A stretch of DNA of 64,000 nt from CAYQOX01 sp964419335 (GTDB lineage Bacteria > Hinthialibacterota > Hinthialibacteria > Hinthialibacterales > Hinthialibacteraceae), in the NCBI GenBank assembly GCA_964419335.1, contig CAYQOX010000006.1, forward strand, positions 65,327-129,326, read 5' to 3'. Position 1 is the stretch's first letter, and every line of letters begins with the position of its first letter. This document shows positions 35,519 to 44,316 of this stretch, in pieces. The position numbers and the translations under genes were made by a program. The notes under the pieces were generated by a model. That model saw only the letters and a program-made list of their open reading frames with translations, was not told the origin of the DNA and did not search any database.

Positions 35519-37117
35519 ATGAGAGCCATATCCCATTATCCCAAAACGGTATTGACCTTGTTGATCGTGGTTGGATTTCTTCTGCGCTCGCTCGGTTTAG
35601 AGGCGATACCCCCGGCGTTGAACTCCGATGAATTGTTGAAGGCTTTTGATGGGGCCTCTGTCTATCGTACCGGGATGGATCATCATGGAGCCTCTTGGCC
35701 GTTGTTTTTTAAGCAATCGGGAGAATACAGCCCGCCGTTGTATATTTATTGGGCGGGATTCTTTGCTGCACCGTTAGGGATTCATCCCTATTTGGTGCGG
35801 TTGCCATCGGCGGTTGTGGGGACGTTGACAATCTTGATGGTTTATTTGTTCGTGAAGGAATTCAGCGATAAGAAGACAGGCCTCTTGACAGCCGCGCTGG
35901 TTACGCTTTCACCCTGGAACATTCACTACAGCCGGATAGGATGGGAAGCTATTCTGCAGGCCCCCCTATGGCTAGGGGGATTATATTTTCTCATGCGATG
36001 GGTACGAAATCATCGGACGGTGGAGTTGTGTTTATCCACCCTCTTTTTTGCGTTGGTCATTTATGCGTATCCTGCCGCACGTTTGTTTGTTCCGTTAATG
36101 ATGTTGATTATGGTGTTGGTGTATGGTGATGATTTTTGGCATGATAAAAAACAAACCCTGGTGGCGTTTGGTGTGTGGCTGTTGGTGTTGTTGCCCTATG
36201 CGATTTCCATGATCCAACATTATGAGGCGATGCAGGCGCGGTGGCGTTTTTTATCGGTTTTTAATCAAAATAATGGTTTCTTGATTTTTGTTCAGCAATA
36301 TTTTCAGCATCTTTCCCCTTCTTTTATGTTTCTGTTTGGGAACCCAAACTCGTATCATATGATGTGTGGCGGGTTGGCGATGACGGTCTTACTCCCCTTT
36401 TTTTTGGTCGCCCTTGTCTATATGGGTAAAAAGCGGAGGCGTATTCATTGGGTTTTATTCGCATGGCTGCTTTTGTTTGCGCTGCCTTCGAGTATGACAT
36501 TCGATCGGTATGATATTCATAGCATGCCTAATCCTCTACGGGCAACCTGTGGATTAAGTTTATTAGAAATTATTAGTGCTATCGGATTCATGGCGCTAAT
36601 AACCTCGTTTTCTAAAACGATTTACAAAAGAGGACTCAACATCGCAATGACTGCCGCCATTCTGATGAATGCTCTTTATGTTGGCTATGATTACATAAAG
36701 CAGTACCCTGTCTATTCTGCGTCCAACTGGCAATATGGGTTGCGAGAGGCGGTGGAGTATGTAGAAGCGCACAAGGAGTCTTACGAGCGAGTGGTGGTTT
36801 CGCATAAAGTGAGATTGCATCCCGTGGCGTTGGCGGTTTTTGTAGGGCATGAGCCCCAGCCGATTTCGGGGGATGATTTCCCAAAATATATCTTGCCTTT
36901 TTTTCACTATGTTCCCGTCTATGGGGATTTTGGCCATCAACAGTATCTCCAATGTGAGGGACAACGCTTAGGCTCGATCTCGCGTTGGTATAATTTGGCC
37001 AAAGAAAAAAACCTTTATCTTGCCGAGGCAGGTGAGATTACGCATGCCAAACCAAAGAAAACGATACTTTATCCCGATGGCAGCAAAGCCTATGAAATAT
37101 TTTCGAGCGAGAAATGA
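35519..37117 (+). CDS. GT39/ArnT-like membrane glycosyltransferase
   Basis: A 532-residue polytopic protein. After the first helix comes ALNSDELLKAFDGASV, where GT-C enzymes carry an acidic D/E motif in the first periplasmic loop. PLYIYWAGFFAAPLG, HPYLVRLPSAVVGTLTI and ALVTLSPWNIHYSRIGWEA are typical of the ArnT/PMT_2/GT39 superfamily. About ten more helices follow. It would use a polyprenyl-phosphate sugar to glycosylate a lipid, glycan or protein on the periplasmic side. It is divergent from lolC, and its TGA abuts the stop of the YggT gene. Confidence 0.87.
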   Translation: MRAISHYPKTVLTLLIVVGFLLRSLGLEAIPPALNSDELLKAFDGASVYRTGMDHHGASWPLFFKQSGEYSPPLYIYWAGFFAAPLGIHPYLVRLPSAVVGTLTILMVYLFVKEFSDKKTGLLTAALVTLSPWNIHYSRIGWEAILQAPLWLGGLYFLMRWVRNHRTVELCLSTLFFALVIYAYPAARLFVPLMMLIMVLVYGDDFWHDKKQTLVAFGVWLLVLLPYAISMIQHYEAMQARWRFLSVFNQNNGFLIFVQQYFQHLSPSFMFLFGNPNSYHMMCGGLAMTVLLPFFLVALVYMGKKRRRIHWVLFAWLLLFALPSSMTFDRYDIHSMPNPLRATCGLSLLEIISAIGFMALITSFSKTIYKRGLNIAMTAAILMNALYVGYDYIKQYPVYSASNWQYGLREAVEYVEAHKESYERVVVSHKVRLHPVALAVFVGHEPQPISGDDFPKYILPFFHYVPVYGDFGHQQYLQCEGQRLGSISRWYNLAKEKNLYLAEAGEITHAKPKKTILYPDGSKAYEIFSSEK

Positions 37118-38056
37118 TCACGCAGCGGGCATGGAAAAGGCTTCTTCGGGCATGATTCCAGAAAGCAGAAGAATGCGAATGTAGCCTAAAATCCACACGA
37201 TTCCGGGATTTAGAACCAAGAAGGCGAAGATCGGTGATAAATCAATGAAGTCGATTCGCATCCAGGGAAACATTCGTCGAAAGATCTCCAAATAGGGATC
37301 GGCCATGGCGCGTACCAGTTGCACCATCGTGCTGAACTGATCAGCCCCGATCCAGGAAGAGAGAATCGCAAGGAGCAAAATAAACCAATAAATCGTGATG
37401 AGTCCTGTACAAATTTCGAAGAAGGTTTCGATCATGGTGTACTGAACTTCGAGAATTCCGTATAGAAAAGAGAGACTAGTTAGGACCGCCAGCAGGGAGG
37501 CAAACATCAAAAGAAAGAAAGTGCTGATAATAAATAAGATTTTGAGATTGTTGGTATCCACGAGTCTGCGCGCGTAGTTGAATAAAGTAAAGGTACGATC
37601 ACGAAAACAAGCATATCCCGCGTTGGTCCCGCATATCATGACCCCGCGATGAGAAACCATCATGCTGGCGAAGAGAAAGGCAATCAGCATTTGAGCAATA
37701 AGTACAACCCCCATGGTGAAACTAATCGCCATGGCGTTGATCAAGGGGATCCGACTGCCGAACATTTGTAAACTGGTGAAGGGAACTCCATAGCCTCCCC
37801 CAAGGATCCAAAGGAACCACCCGCGAATGATGAGAAGTAAGAAAATTGCAAAAAGGGGCATAGAATCCTGGATGCGAAGGGCATACTTAGGCGCCAGCTG
37901 CCGTATAGGACGCAAAAAACTCTCGGTGAGGGTGATGACGCTGACCAAAATGGGACCAAAACCGTAGTACCGATAGGGTTCTACGAAATAACGGATCAGC
38001 AATACTATGATCAGCAATTGAAAAAATAGATTGAGAAGATTGAATAGTAATGGCAT
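37118..38056 (-). CDS. Membrane protein with two YggT-type halves
   Basis: A 312-residue protein with about six to eight hydrophobic segments. The C-terminal half has LSSWIGADQFSTMVQLVRAMADPYLE followed by FIDLSPIFAFLVL, a clear YggT family pattern (R-x-x-x-x-P...D-x-S-P). The N-terminal half repeats it more loosely (ESFLRPIRQLAPKYALRIQDSMPLFAIFL). Typical YggT proteins of proteobacteria also have two halves but are about 190 residues; this one has a roughly 100-residue insert between them (ICGTNAGYACFRDRTFTLFNYARR). YggT proteins are linked to osmotic stress, potassium and cell-division-related membrane functions; the role here is unknown. Confidence 0.85.
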   Translation of the reverse strand: MPLLFNLLNLFFQLLIIVLLIRYFVEPYRYYGFGPILVSVITLTESFLRPIRQLAPKYALRIQDSMPLFAIFLLLIIRGWFLWILGGGYGVPFTSLQMFGSRIPLINAMAISFTMGVVLIAQMLIAFLFASMMVSHRGVMICGTNAGYACFRDRTFTLFNYARRLVDTNNLKILFIISTFFLLMFASLLAVLTSLSFLYGILEVQYTMIETFFEICTGLITIYWFILLLAILSSWIGADQFSTMVQLVRAMADPYLEIFRRMFPWMRIDFIDLSPIFAFLVLNPGIVWILGYIRILLLSGIMPEEAFSMPAA

Positions 38057-38193
38057 TGGTTTTTCAGTATTTATGACCGCTTCGACATTGCGGTGGAATG
38101 AGTTTGCATGTTTCGCGCTGCTTCGTGTGGAAAAAAAGCAGAATATAGTATGGTCGAAAAAACGGAATCTGACAACATCGATGGAGTATTTAC

Positions 38194-39306
38194 GTGCGAA
38201 TAGGAATTGAATGTTCTACCCTGACTCGTTATCGAACCGGGATCGGCTTTTATAATTATCATCTGGTACGTGAGCTTGCCCCGCTGGTACATGAAGAGGA
38301 ATTGGTTCTGCTTTATAATCGCTCTTTGTCGAATCTGACTCTCCCAGGTGGCTTATGGCATGTCATGAGCGGTCCTTCCAAAACCCACATTTGGGGACAA
38401 ACATGGTTAGGTTCATTGTGCCGTAAGCATGGGATTGATTTGCTTCACAGTCCGGGACAGTGTCTGCCTTTTTTGTATGATGGCAAAACGGTTTTGACGA
38501 TACACGATCTATCGGCCATGTTTTATCCTCAGCATAAGGAACTACAGTCTCGTATGGTTTGGAATTGCCTTGTGCCCACCATGGCACGCCGCGCAGACCA
38601 TATCATTACTGTTTCAGATAATACCCGCAACGATGTGATTCAGCATTTGAGCTTACCCGAGGAGAAGGTTACCCGCATATATGAAGCCGCAGCCCCTGAG
38701 TATCATCCCGTGGAGGATCAGGAACGTCTATCTCAATTTCGCAAAGACAAACAACTCGAGCCGGGTTATATTCTTGCGGTGGGCACGATTGAGCCGCGTA
38801 AAAATTACCCTTTCCTTCTACAGGTATTTGCCCGTTGGTTGGAGCGCTCTCATCCTGAAGCGACTCTCGTGATTGTAGGGAAACCGGGCTGGTTATATGA
38901 AGAGACTTATCGCACTTTTTCAGCCTTGCCTATTCGGCGTAATGTCCGTTTTGAGGGGTATGTGCCTGATAATGATTTGATGCGTCTTTATTATGCCGCG
39001 GCTGACTTTTCTATCCTGACCCCTTTTTATGAAGGATTTTGGCTGCCAGGATTGGAATCACTTGCGTGTGGAACCCCGGTAATCGCACCTCGGCATTCCT
39101 CGATTCCTGAAGTTGTGGGCAATGCGGGCATTCTTGTTGATGAGTTCGAAGAGGAGGCGTGGATCGAGGCGATGGACCGGCTGTGGATGGCGCAAGATCG
39201 GGAAGAATGGGCACAACGAGGTATTGAAAGAGCACGTCAGTTTTCATGGCAGCGCACTGCCCAAGAAACGTTGCAACTTTATCGTTCTTTGATGAATGGG
39301 GGTTGA
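38194..39306 (+). CDS. Glycosyltransferase family 4 (GT-B)
   Basis: It starts at GTG 38194, with GGAG eight bases upstream. The 370-residue GT4 enzyme begins RIGIECSTLTRYRTGIGFYNYHLVREL. It has HDLSAMFYPQHKE and ADHIITVSDNTRNDVIQ in the acceptor-side domain. The donor domain has LAVGTIEPRKNYPFLLQVF and the E-x7-E region FYEGFWLPGLESLACGTPVIA. This is the usual pattern for mannosyl- or rhamnosyltransferases in surface-glycan clusters. It is the first of four overlapping genes ending with the LolD-like ATPase, so they are probably one transcript. Confidence 0.92.
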   Translation: MRIGIECSTLTRYRTGIGFYNYHLVRELAPLVHEEELVLLYNRSLSNLTLPGGLWHVMSGPSKTHIWGQTWLGSLCRKHGIDLLHSPGQCLPFLYDGKTVLTIHDLSAMFYPQHKELQSRMVWNCLVPTMARRADHIITVSDNTRNDVIQHLSLPEEKVTRIYEAAAPEYHPVEDQERLSQFRKDKQLEPGYILAVGTIEPRKNYPFLLQVFARWLERSHPEATLVIVGKPGWLYEETYRTFSALPIRRNVRFEGYVPDNDLMRLYYAAADFSILTPFYEGFWLPGLESLACGTPVIAPRHSSIPEVVGNAGILVDEFEEEAWIEAMDRLWMAQDREEWAQRGIERARQFSWQRTAQETLQLYRSLMNGG

Positions 39307-39307
39307 T

Positions 39308-40420
39308 GTGAAAACTTCGAATCGTTCGTTACACGTTTTGATGATAGAGCCCTCGGGGGCTGGCGGCATTGCTCACTATACCTATGGGCTGGCGAAAGGC
39401 TTGGGAGAATTGGGTGTCAAGGTGGAAATCTTGACCGGTCATCGTTGGATGGATTGGTCTCTTCCTGAGGATGTACAAGTTCATAAAATATTTCAGGGCA
39501 TCAAGAGCAATCCATTTCAATTTTTGATGCACCTTTGGCGATTGCGAAAGAACGTTGATCTTGTGCATTGGCAGTGTGTCGCCCGGCCACGGGTATGGCG
39601 TTGGCTTATGCGTTTGTTGCCGCTTAAACATGTGCCGTGGGTTTTTACGGTGCATAACCTCTTACCACATGAGCGTGAGACGATCTCGTCTACTTTTTTT
39701 CGCGAGGTCTATCAACAAATGGATGGATTGATCTTTCATACGCAATATACGCAAGAACTGTTTACAAAGTGGTTTTCAGATATCCAAACAAAAACGGCGG
39801 TGATTCCGTTGGGAGAGTATGGGTTTTTTCCTGCGGACGAGGAGAACTTTCAAGAAAAGGAAAACACCCTGTTATTTTTTGGAAACATTCGAGCTTATAA
39901 AGGTTTGGATCTCCTGCTTGAGGCGATGCCGATCATTCGCCAAGCGATTCCCGAGGCTCAACTACAGATTGTAGGCCAGGCGTTAGAACCCTTTCAACGC
40001 TATGAGCAACAGATCCAAAAACATAACTTAGAGCCTTGGATTGACGTTCGTCTTGGCTATCAACCCGACAAAGACATCCCGCGGATATTTCGAAGCGCCT
40101 CGGTGGTGGTGCTTCCTTATCGGGAAATTGATCAGAGCGCTGTCTTGTTGCTGGCTTTGGCGATGGGATGTCCGGTTATTGCTACCCGGGTCGGGGGAAT
40201 TGCAGAAGTTATCCGAGATCAAGAAACGGGAGTGTTGGTGGAACCCGATGATCCTCTATCATTGGCAGAAGCGGTGATCGGACTCTTGCACGATCGAGAA
40301 AAACGAAAGCGGCTGGGTGAGGCGGCGCGCAGAGATGTGGAAGAACGATTTTCTTGGAATCGTATTGCTCAGAAAACAGAGGATTTTTATAAAACGGTTT
40401 ATGAAGATGCGCATTCTTGA
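39308..40420 (+). CDS. Glycosyltransferase family 4 (GT-B)
   Basis: Two starts are possible: ATG 39296, inside the previous gene, or GTG 39308, which has GGGGG five bases upstream and is preferred. The product (about 370 residues) has the glycine-rich SGAGGIAHYTYGLAKGL, then WVFTVHNLLPHERE. In the donor domain it shows LLFFGNIRAYKGLDLLLEAM and VVVLPYREIDQSAVLLLALAMGCPVIATRVGGIAEVI. It would extend the same glycan as the previous enzyme. The stop lies inside the start of the following polymerase/ligase gene. Confidence 0.9.
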   Translation: MKTSNRSLHVLMIEPSGAGGIAHYTYGLAKGLGELGVKVEILTGHRWMDWSLPEDVQVHKIFQGIKSNPFQFLMHLWRLRKNVDLVHWQCVARPRVWRWLMRLLPLKHVPWVFTVHNLLPHERETISSTFFREVYQQMDGLIFHTQYTQELFTKWFSDIQTKTAVIPLGEYGFFPADEENFQEKENTLLFFGNIRAYKGLDLLLEAMPIIRQAIPEAQLQIVGQALEPFQRYEQQIQKHNLEPWIDVRLGYQPDKDIPRIFRSASVVVLPYREIDQSAVLLLALAMGCPVIATRVGGIAEVIRDQETGVLVEPDDPLSLAEAVIGLLHDREKRKRLGEAARRDVEERFSWNRIAQKTEDFYKTVYEDAHS

Positions 40421-42650
40421 ACGGTTAGACCGTACACGTTTCCTTTTTGTCTGCACATTGCTTTTGTTGGTGCCATTGGTGATTGATGCTAGAATCCTTT
40501 CCGGGGTAGGGCCGGAGACCAAATTTCGCTTTTTTGAATTTGGTGTATTAATATTGATCCTTTTATCGCTGCCGTTTTTTGTTCGACGGAAAGACCCCCT
40601 CTCTTTTTCGATCTTTTCTTTATCCTTGATTCTATTTGCCGCCTACTTTCTATTTCGGGCCTGGATTGATTCCCATTTTCATTATGCCTTGGATCATGCT
40701 TTACAGACCCTGTGTTGGGTGATGTTTGCTTTAGTGGTTAGAGAATGTTGTTCTAACCGAAGAACTTTTCAGCAGTGGGTGGGACTGGCTGTAATCCTTC
40801 AGATTGCGTTATTGGTATATGCGATTGGTTATATCTATGGGGTGGATATTTTTTGGAAATGGTATATGAAGCGCGATATCATGTACGGTCATGATTTGGT
40901 AAATGAAGAACGTGGGGTGATCTGGGCATTGGGGAATCCCAATGCCTATGCCAGTTTTGCTTGTATGCTGCTGATTTGGATCATGACGCTGCTGGCGGTG
41001 TGTCAGCGCTGGTGGGTTCGGGGGCTTTTGCTGATTTATGGCGGCGTGGTGGTATATACCTTACTCTACACCGGAACCCGGGGGATCTGGGTGAGTCTTT
41101 TGCCTACAGGAACGGGGATCGTGGGGGTAATGATTTTACTTTCTCTTCGTGACCGTGGTGGCGTGAGGATTTTTTGGAGACAAAATCGAAAGAAGATTTT
41201 CGCGCTCGGTTTTCTTGTGATGGTCCTCTTGGCAGGTGTTTTTGCCTATGAACAACATAAAGGCGGTGGGGTTTTGCATACCGTTGGGAAGCGTTTCTAC
41301 CATTTAGCTGCCTTCCAAGATATCAGTTTACGCGCTCGGCCTTTGCTCTGGGCTTCGTCATTGCGTATGTGGTGGGAAGCCCCATGGTTGGGGCAGGGGC
41401 ATGGACGTTTTGCTTCAAATTTTATTGAGACCTTATATGCCATCGCTCGTGATCATGGGGAGGAGCGGGTGCAACAATTGACCCGTCATATGAATACCAT
41501 ATTGGCGAAACGAACCCATAATGATTATTTGCAGTATTTATCCGAAACGGGAGCGATGGGTTACGCTTTATTTTTGTTGATCTGCTTGGCGGGGATCATC
41601 GCTGCCCTGCGCGCATTGTTTCAAAAACAATGGCAGCAGAAAGATGTTTTTCTCCTGCTGGGGTGCCTTGCAATTGTGGTTTATACCTTGTTTCACGCGT
41701 TGTTTGATTTTCCTTTGCGTCTACCCGCGAGTGCCATGTTTTTTGGCTTTGCTTTGGGTGGGATTTTCTTTTACTCGGGTGAACCGACCTTTTTTCAACT
41801 CCCCGCTTGGACGCGCTGGGTGATTACTGTGATCGCAATTCCATTGGTGATTGGGCTTGGATCGATTATTGTTCAACACTATGTGGCTACCCATCTTTAT
41901 AGTAAAGGGTTAGGGTTCTTGCAATTAGGGACCGAGGATTATGAGAAGGATCCAAGTCAGGCTTTTCGTTCTTTTCGCTTAGCGGAAGAGCGCTTTTCCA
42001 GCGCTAGAAAGTTTTTTCCTGGTGATGGCCAAATACTCTTTAGCTTAGGGCAGACGTATTATTTTCTTTCTAAGTTTATGACAGGTGGGCAAGCCACGGA
42101 TTATCGATATCGGTCAATCGATTATATAGAACGAGCCATGCAGACTTACTCAACCCCGAACGTGTTTCATACTTTATCGAAGGTTTATTTAGATGCGCGA
42201 CAATTTTCCGCCGCGGGACGTTCGACCGAAAAGTTGTTAATGATTGATCCCGAACGGGATGAAGCCCAGTTTCTCGCAGGAATGATTGACTACATGTCGG
42301 GACGTTTTGAAAGAGCTGAACAACACTTTAAAGAAGAACTTCGCACCAATCCTAAGCAGGCTCGTTCTTTGTTTTATCTCGGGAAAATATTGGAAGAACA
42401 TTATCAGCAATATGAAATGGCAGCCGCGAAATATCAAGAAAGCATTGATGCGGCACCTAATGTAATGCGTACCTATGAACGCTTGGGCGATTTGTACGCC
42501 GAACGCTTGGAGCAACCCCTCAAGGCTTTGGAGCAATACCGTCAAGCCTTAATTGTCGCTTCTCAATTAAACGAAACCCTTGAATCTCGCATTCGCAGAA
42601 AAATACAAAAAATACAAGATTCGCTGGAACGGATGGAACAAAATGAATGA
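40401..42650 (+). CDS. O-antigen ligase/polymerase-like protein with C-terminal TPR repeats
   Basis: About 749 residues from ATG 40401 (ATG 40407 is an alternative), overlapping the GT4 gene by about 20 bases. The first 480 residues hold about twelve membrane helices and the Wzy_C loop: PWLGQGHGRFASNFIETLY, then KRTHNDYLQYLSETGAMGYALF. The T-H-N-D-Y-L-Q-x-L-x-E-x-G motif marks WaaL/Wzy-type enzymes. The last 250 residues are TPR-like (YEKDPSQAFRSFRLAEERF, AQFLAGMIDYMSGRFERAEQHF, LFYLGKILEEHYQQYEMAAAKY). Such TPR-fused ligases are common in planctomycete/delta-like lineages and may organise glycan assembly. The stop overlaps the next start as ATGAATGA. Confidence 0.88.
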   Translation: MKMRILERLDRTRFLFVCTLLLLVPLVIDARILSGVGPETKFRFFEFGVLILILLSLPFFVRRKDPLSFSIFSLSLILFAAYFLFRAWIDSHFHYALDHALQTLCWVMFALVVRECCSNRRTFQQWVGLAVILQIALLVYAIGYIYGVDIFWKWYMKRDIMYGHDLVNEERGVIWALGNPNAYASFACMLLIWIMTLLAVCQRWWVRGLLLIYGGVVVYTLLYTGTRGIWVSLLPTGTGIVGVMILLSLRDRGGVRIFWRQNRKKIFALGFLVMVLLAGVFAYEQHKGGGVLHTVGKRFYHLAAFQDISLRARPLLWASSLRMWWEAPWLGQGHGRFASNFIETLYAIARDHGEERVQQLTRHMNTILAKRTHNDYLQYLSETGAMGYALFLLICLAGIIAALRALFQKQWQQKDVFLLLGCLAIVVYTLFHALFDFPLRLPASAMFFGFALGGIFFYSGEPTFFQLPAWTRWVITVIAIPLVIGLGSIIVQHYVATHLYSKGLGFLQLGTEDYEKDPSQAFRSFRLAEERFSSARKFFPGDGQILFSLGQTYYFLSKFMTGGQATDYRYRSIDYIERAMQTYSTPNVFHTLSKVYLDARQFSAAGRSTEKLLMIDPERDEAQFLAGMIDYMSGRFERAEQHFKEELRTNPKQARSLFYLGKILEEHYQQYEMAAAKYQESIDAAPNVMRTYERLGDLYAERLEQPLKALEQYRQALIVASQLNETLESRIRRKIQKIQDSLERMEQNE

Positions 42651-43338
42651 AAACCACAATGGCGTCCTCTTGGAGTGTCATCAACTTTGTAAATCTTATC
42701 AAAGCGGTGACAAACGGCTTGATGTCTTACTCGATTTAGAAATGCAAGTGATGGCTAGAGAGTTTTTGGCGATTACAGGGGAATCTGGCTCGGGAAAGTC
42801 GACTCTGCTTCACCTGGTGGGTGGACTTGATATTCCCACTAGGGGAGTGATTTCTTTTCGTGGGCAGGACATCGCCTCTTTAACCGAAAAGCAAAGGGAT
42901 AGGTTACGAAATCGGGATTTTGGCTTTGTGTTTCAATTTCATCATCTTTTACCAGAATTCACGGCATTGGAAAACGTGGCTTTGCCAGGAATGATTCAGA
43001 GGCTTGCGGAGTATGAATTATGGGACCGGGCAAGGCAATTATTGCGGGATCTTCGTATTGAAGAACGCCAGGATCACAAACCAACTCAGCTTTCGGGTGG
43101 GGAACAGCAACGGGTAGCGGTTGCCCGGGCGATGATTAATAATCCTTCGTTACTGCTTATGGATGAACCCACAGGAAATTTAGATCCCTCCACCAGTGAC
43201 GATCTCATCCAATTAATTCGTCAACAACAACGAGAAAAAAATCTCACGATTGTTATGGTGACGCACAATCGTGAGATTTCCTCGACAGCAGACCGGCAAT
43301 TTGAGTTGATTCATGGCCGGTTGCAAGAACATAATTAA
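42643..43338 (+). CDS. lolD: ABC transporter ATPase, LolD-like
   Basis: The start is ATG 42643, overlapping the previous stop by eight bases. The 231-residue ATPase carries Walker A TGESGSGKSTLLHLVGGL, the Q-loop VFQFHHLLPEFTALENV, signature TQLSGGEQQRVAVARAM, Walker B LLMDEPTGNLDPSTS and the switch His VMVTHNREI. H-H-L-L-P-E-F-T-A-L-E-N-V is the segment that marks LolD within the MacB/LolD family. It should power lipoprotein release with the LolC/E permease at 34-35.4 kb. It is co-transcribed with glycan genes rather than with its partner. Confidence 0.9.
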   Translation: MNENHNGVLLECHQLCKSYQSGDKRLDVLLDLEMQVMAREFLAITGESGSGKSTLLHLVGGLDIPTRGVISFRGQDIASLTEKQRDRLRNRDFGFVFQFHHLLPEFTALENVALPGMIQRLAEYELWDRARQLLRDLRIEERQDHKPTQLSGGEQQRVAVARAMINNPSLLLMDEPTGNLDPSTSDDLIQLIRQQQREKNLTIVMVTHNREISSTADRQFELIHGRLQEHN

Positions 43339-43389
43339 TACAGACTAGGTTCAAAACTTATAAGGAGTAAGAAAGACTCTTTGTTACAG

Positions 43390-43440
43390 AGCAATGAATC
43401 CAACTCGAGCGGTGCCAGGACAATGTTACGATACTGTATA
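43390..43440 (-). pseudogene. Remnant of the 3' end of a second DUF1080 gene
   Basis: Read on the minus strand this stretch gives YRNIVLAPLELDS, nearly the same as the C-terminus YRNIILTPLELDCN of the DUF1080 gene 73 bases to the right. The shared block of about 37 bases differs at a handful of positions, some of which change the residue. No upstream portion of the second copy survives. Confidence 0.6.
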
Positions 43441-43461
43441 TCAGCATATAATTCATTAATG

Positions 43462-44232
43462 TTAGTTACAATCCAACTCGAGCGGGGTTAGGATAATGTT
43501 GCGATAAGCAACCGGACCGTGATCGCCTTGAAGCATAAGGGGACCCTTGGGGGCTTCGGGTTGATTGAGCGAAGCGCGGGTGTTGCCGGTTAGCTCGACG
43601 TTTTCATGGATGACTACGCCATTGTGCTTGATTTCGATGAAACGGGCGTTTTCGATTTTCTCCCCTTCATCATTGAATCGCGGGGCACGAAAGATGGCTT
43701 CGAATTCCTGCCATTCACCCGGTGCCTTGCTGGCATTGGTGCGAGGGGGATGACCTTCGAAGGTTTCTCCATCTTTGTAACGGGCATAGATCGCACCGCA
43801 ATCGCTGAACTGAAGGTCTTCATCTTTCTTGCCATAACTATCCAGCACCTGAATCTCATACAAGCCTTGGAAATAAACGCCGGAATTGGAATTATGGGGC
43901 ACCACGAATTCAATGTGTAGTTTGCAGTCGCCATGTTGATATTGGCTGATGATGTTGGTGGTTCTTCCTTCTTCACCGTTCACCATGATCCCTTCGCCAG
44001 GGATGATTTCGAACTTTGCCTTATCCTCATCGCTGATTGTAACCGCTTTAGCCACGGTCCACGCGTTATTATCGGGATGCAGGGCTTTCCACTCCTCTAG
44101 ATTTTTTCCGTTGAACAACTTTACGGGTTTCGGTTCATCTTTTTCCCCTTCCGCAGCCATTAATTCTGTGCCCGCCGTGGCACATATCATGATTCCAGTT
44201 AAAGCGTAAAACAACCAATGGGACTTTCTCAT
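43462..44232 (-). CDS. Secreted DUF1080 protein (3-keto-disaccharide hydrolase-like)
   Basis: A 256-residue exported protein with a signal peptide (LFYALTGIMICATAGTELMAA). The DUF1080 fold begins with KLFNGKNLEEWKAL and continues with IISQYQHGDCKLHIEFVVPHNSNSGVYFQGLYEIQVLDSYG. It ends with APKGPLMLQGDHGPVAYRNIILTPLE, the family's closing L-Q-x-H-G-x-x-V-x-F-R-N-I pattern. The family has a concanavalin-like jelly roll and includes enzymes that hydrolyse 3-keto-glycosides. It is very abundant in planctomycetes, Verrucomicrobia and similar glycan degraders. GGAG lies 8 bases before the ATG. Confidence 0.92.
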   Translation of the reverse strand: MRKSHWLFYALTGIMICATAGTELMAAEGEKDEPKPVKLFNGKNLEEWKALHPDNNAWTVAKAVTISDEDKAKFEIIPGEGIMVNGEEGRTTNIISQYQHGDCKLHIEFVVPHNSNSGVYFQGLYEIQVLDSYGKKDEDLQFSDCGAIYARYKDGETFEGHPPRTNASKAPGEWQEFEAIFRAPRFNDEGEKIENARFIEIKHNGVVIHENVELTGNTRASLNQPEAPKGPLMLQGDHGPVAYRNIILTPLELDCN

Positions 44233-44316
44233 GGTGAGACTCCTTCTCTCTAATTTAAGATAGATACCAGATATTTTATCTTACTGGAAAGAAGGGGCCC
44301 AAGGCAAGGATGCTGC

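Noticed and set aside
43430..43460. dif-like XerCD site containing TGTATA
   Set aside because: Only the central hexamer resembles dif; the XerC and XerD arms do not match, and a similar AT-rich stretch near 45620 is no better.
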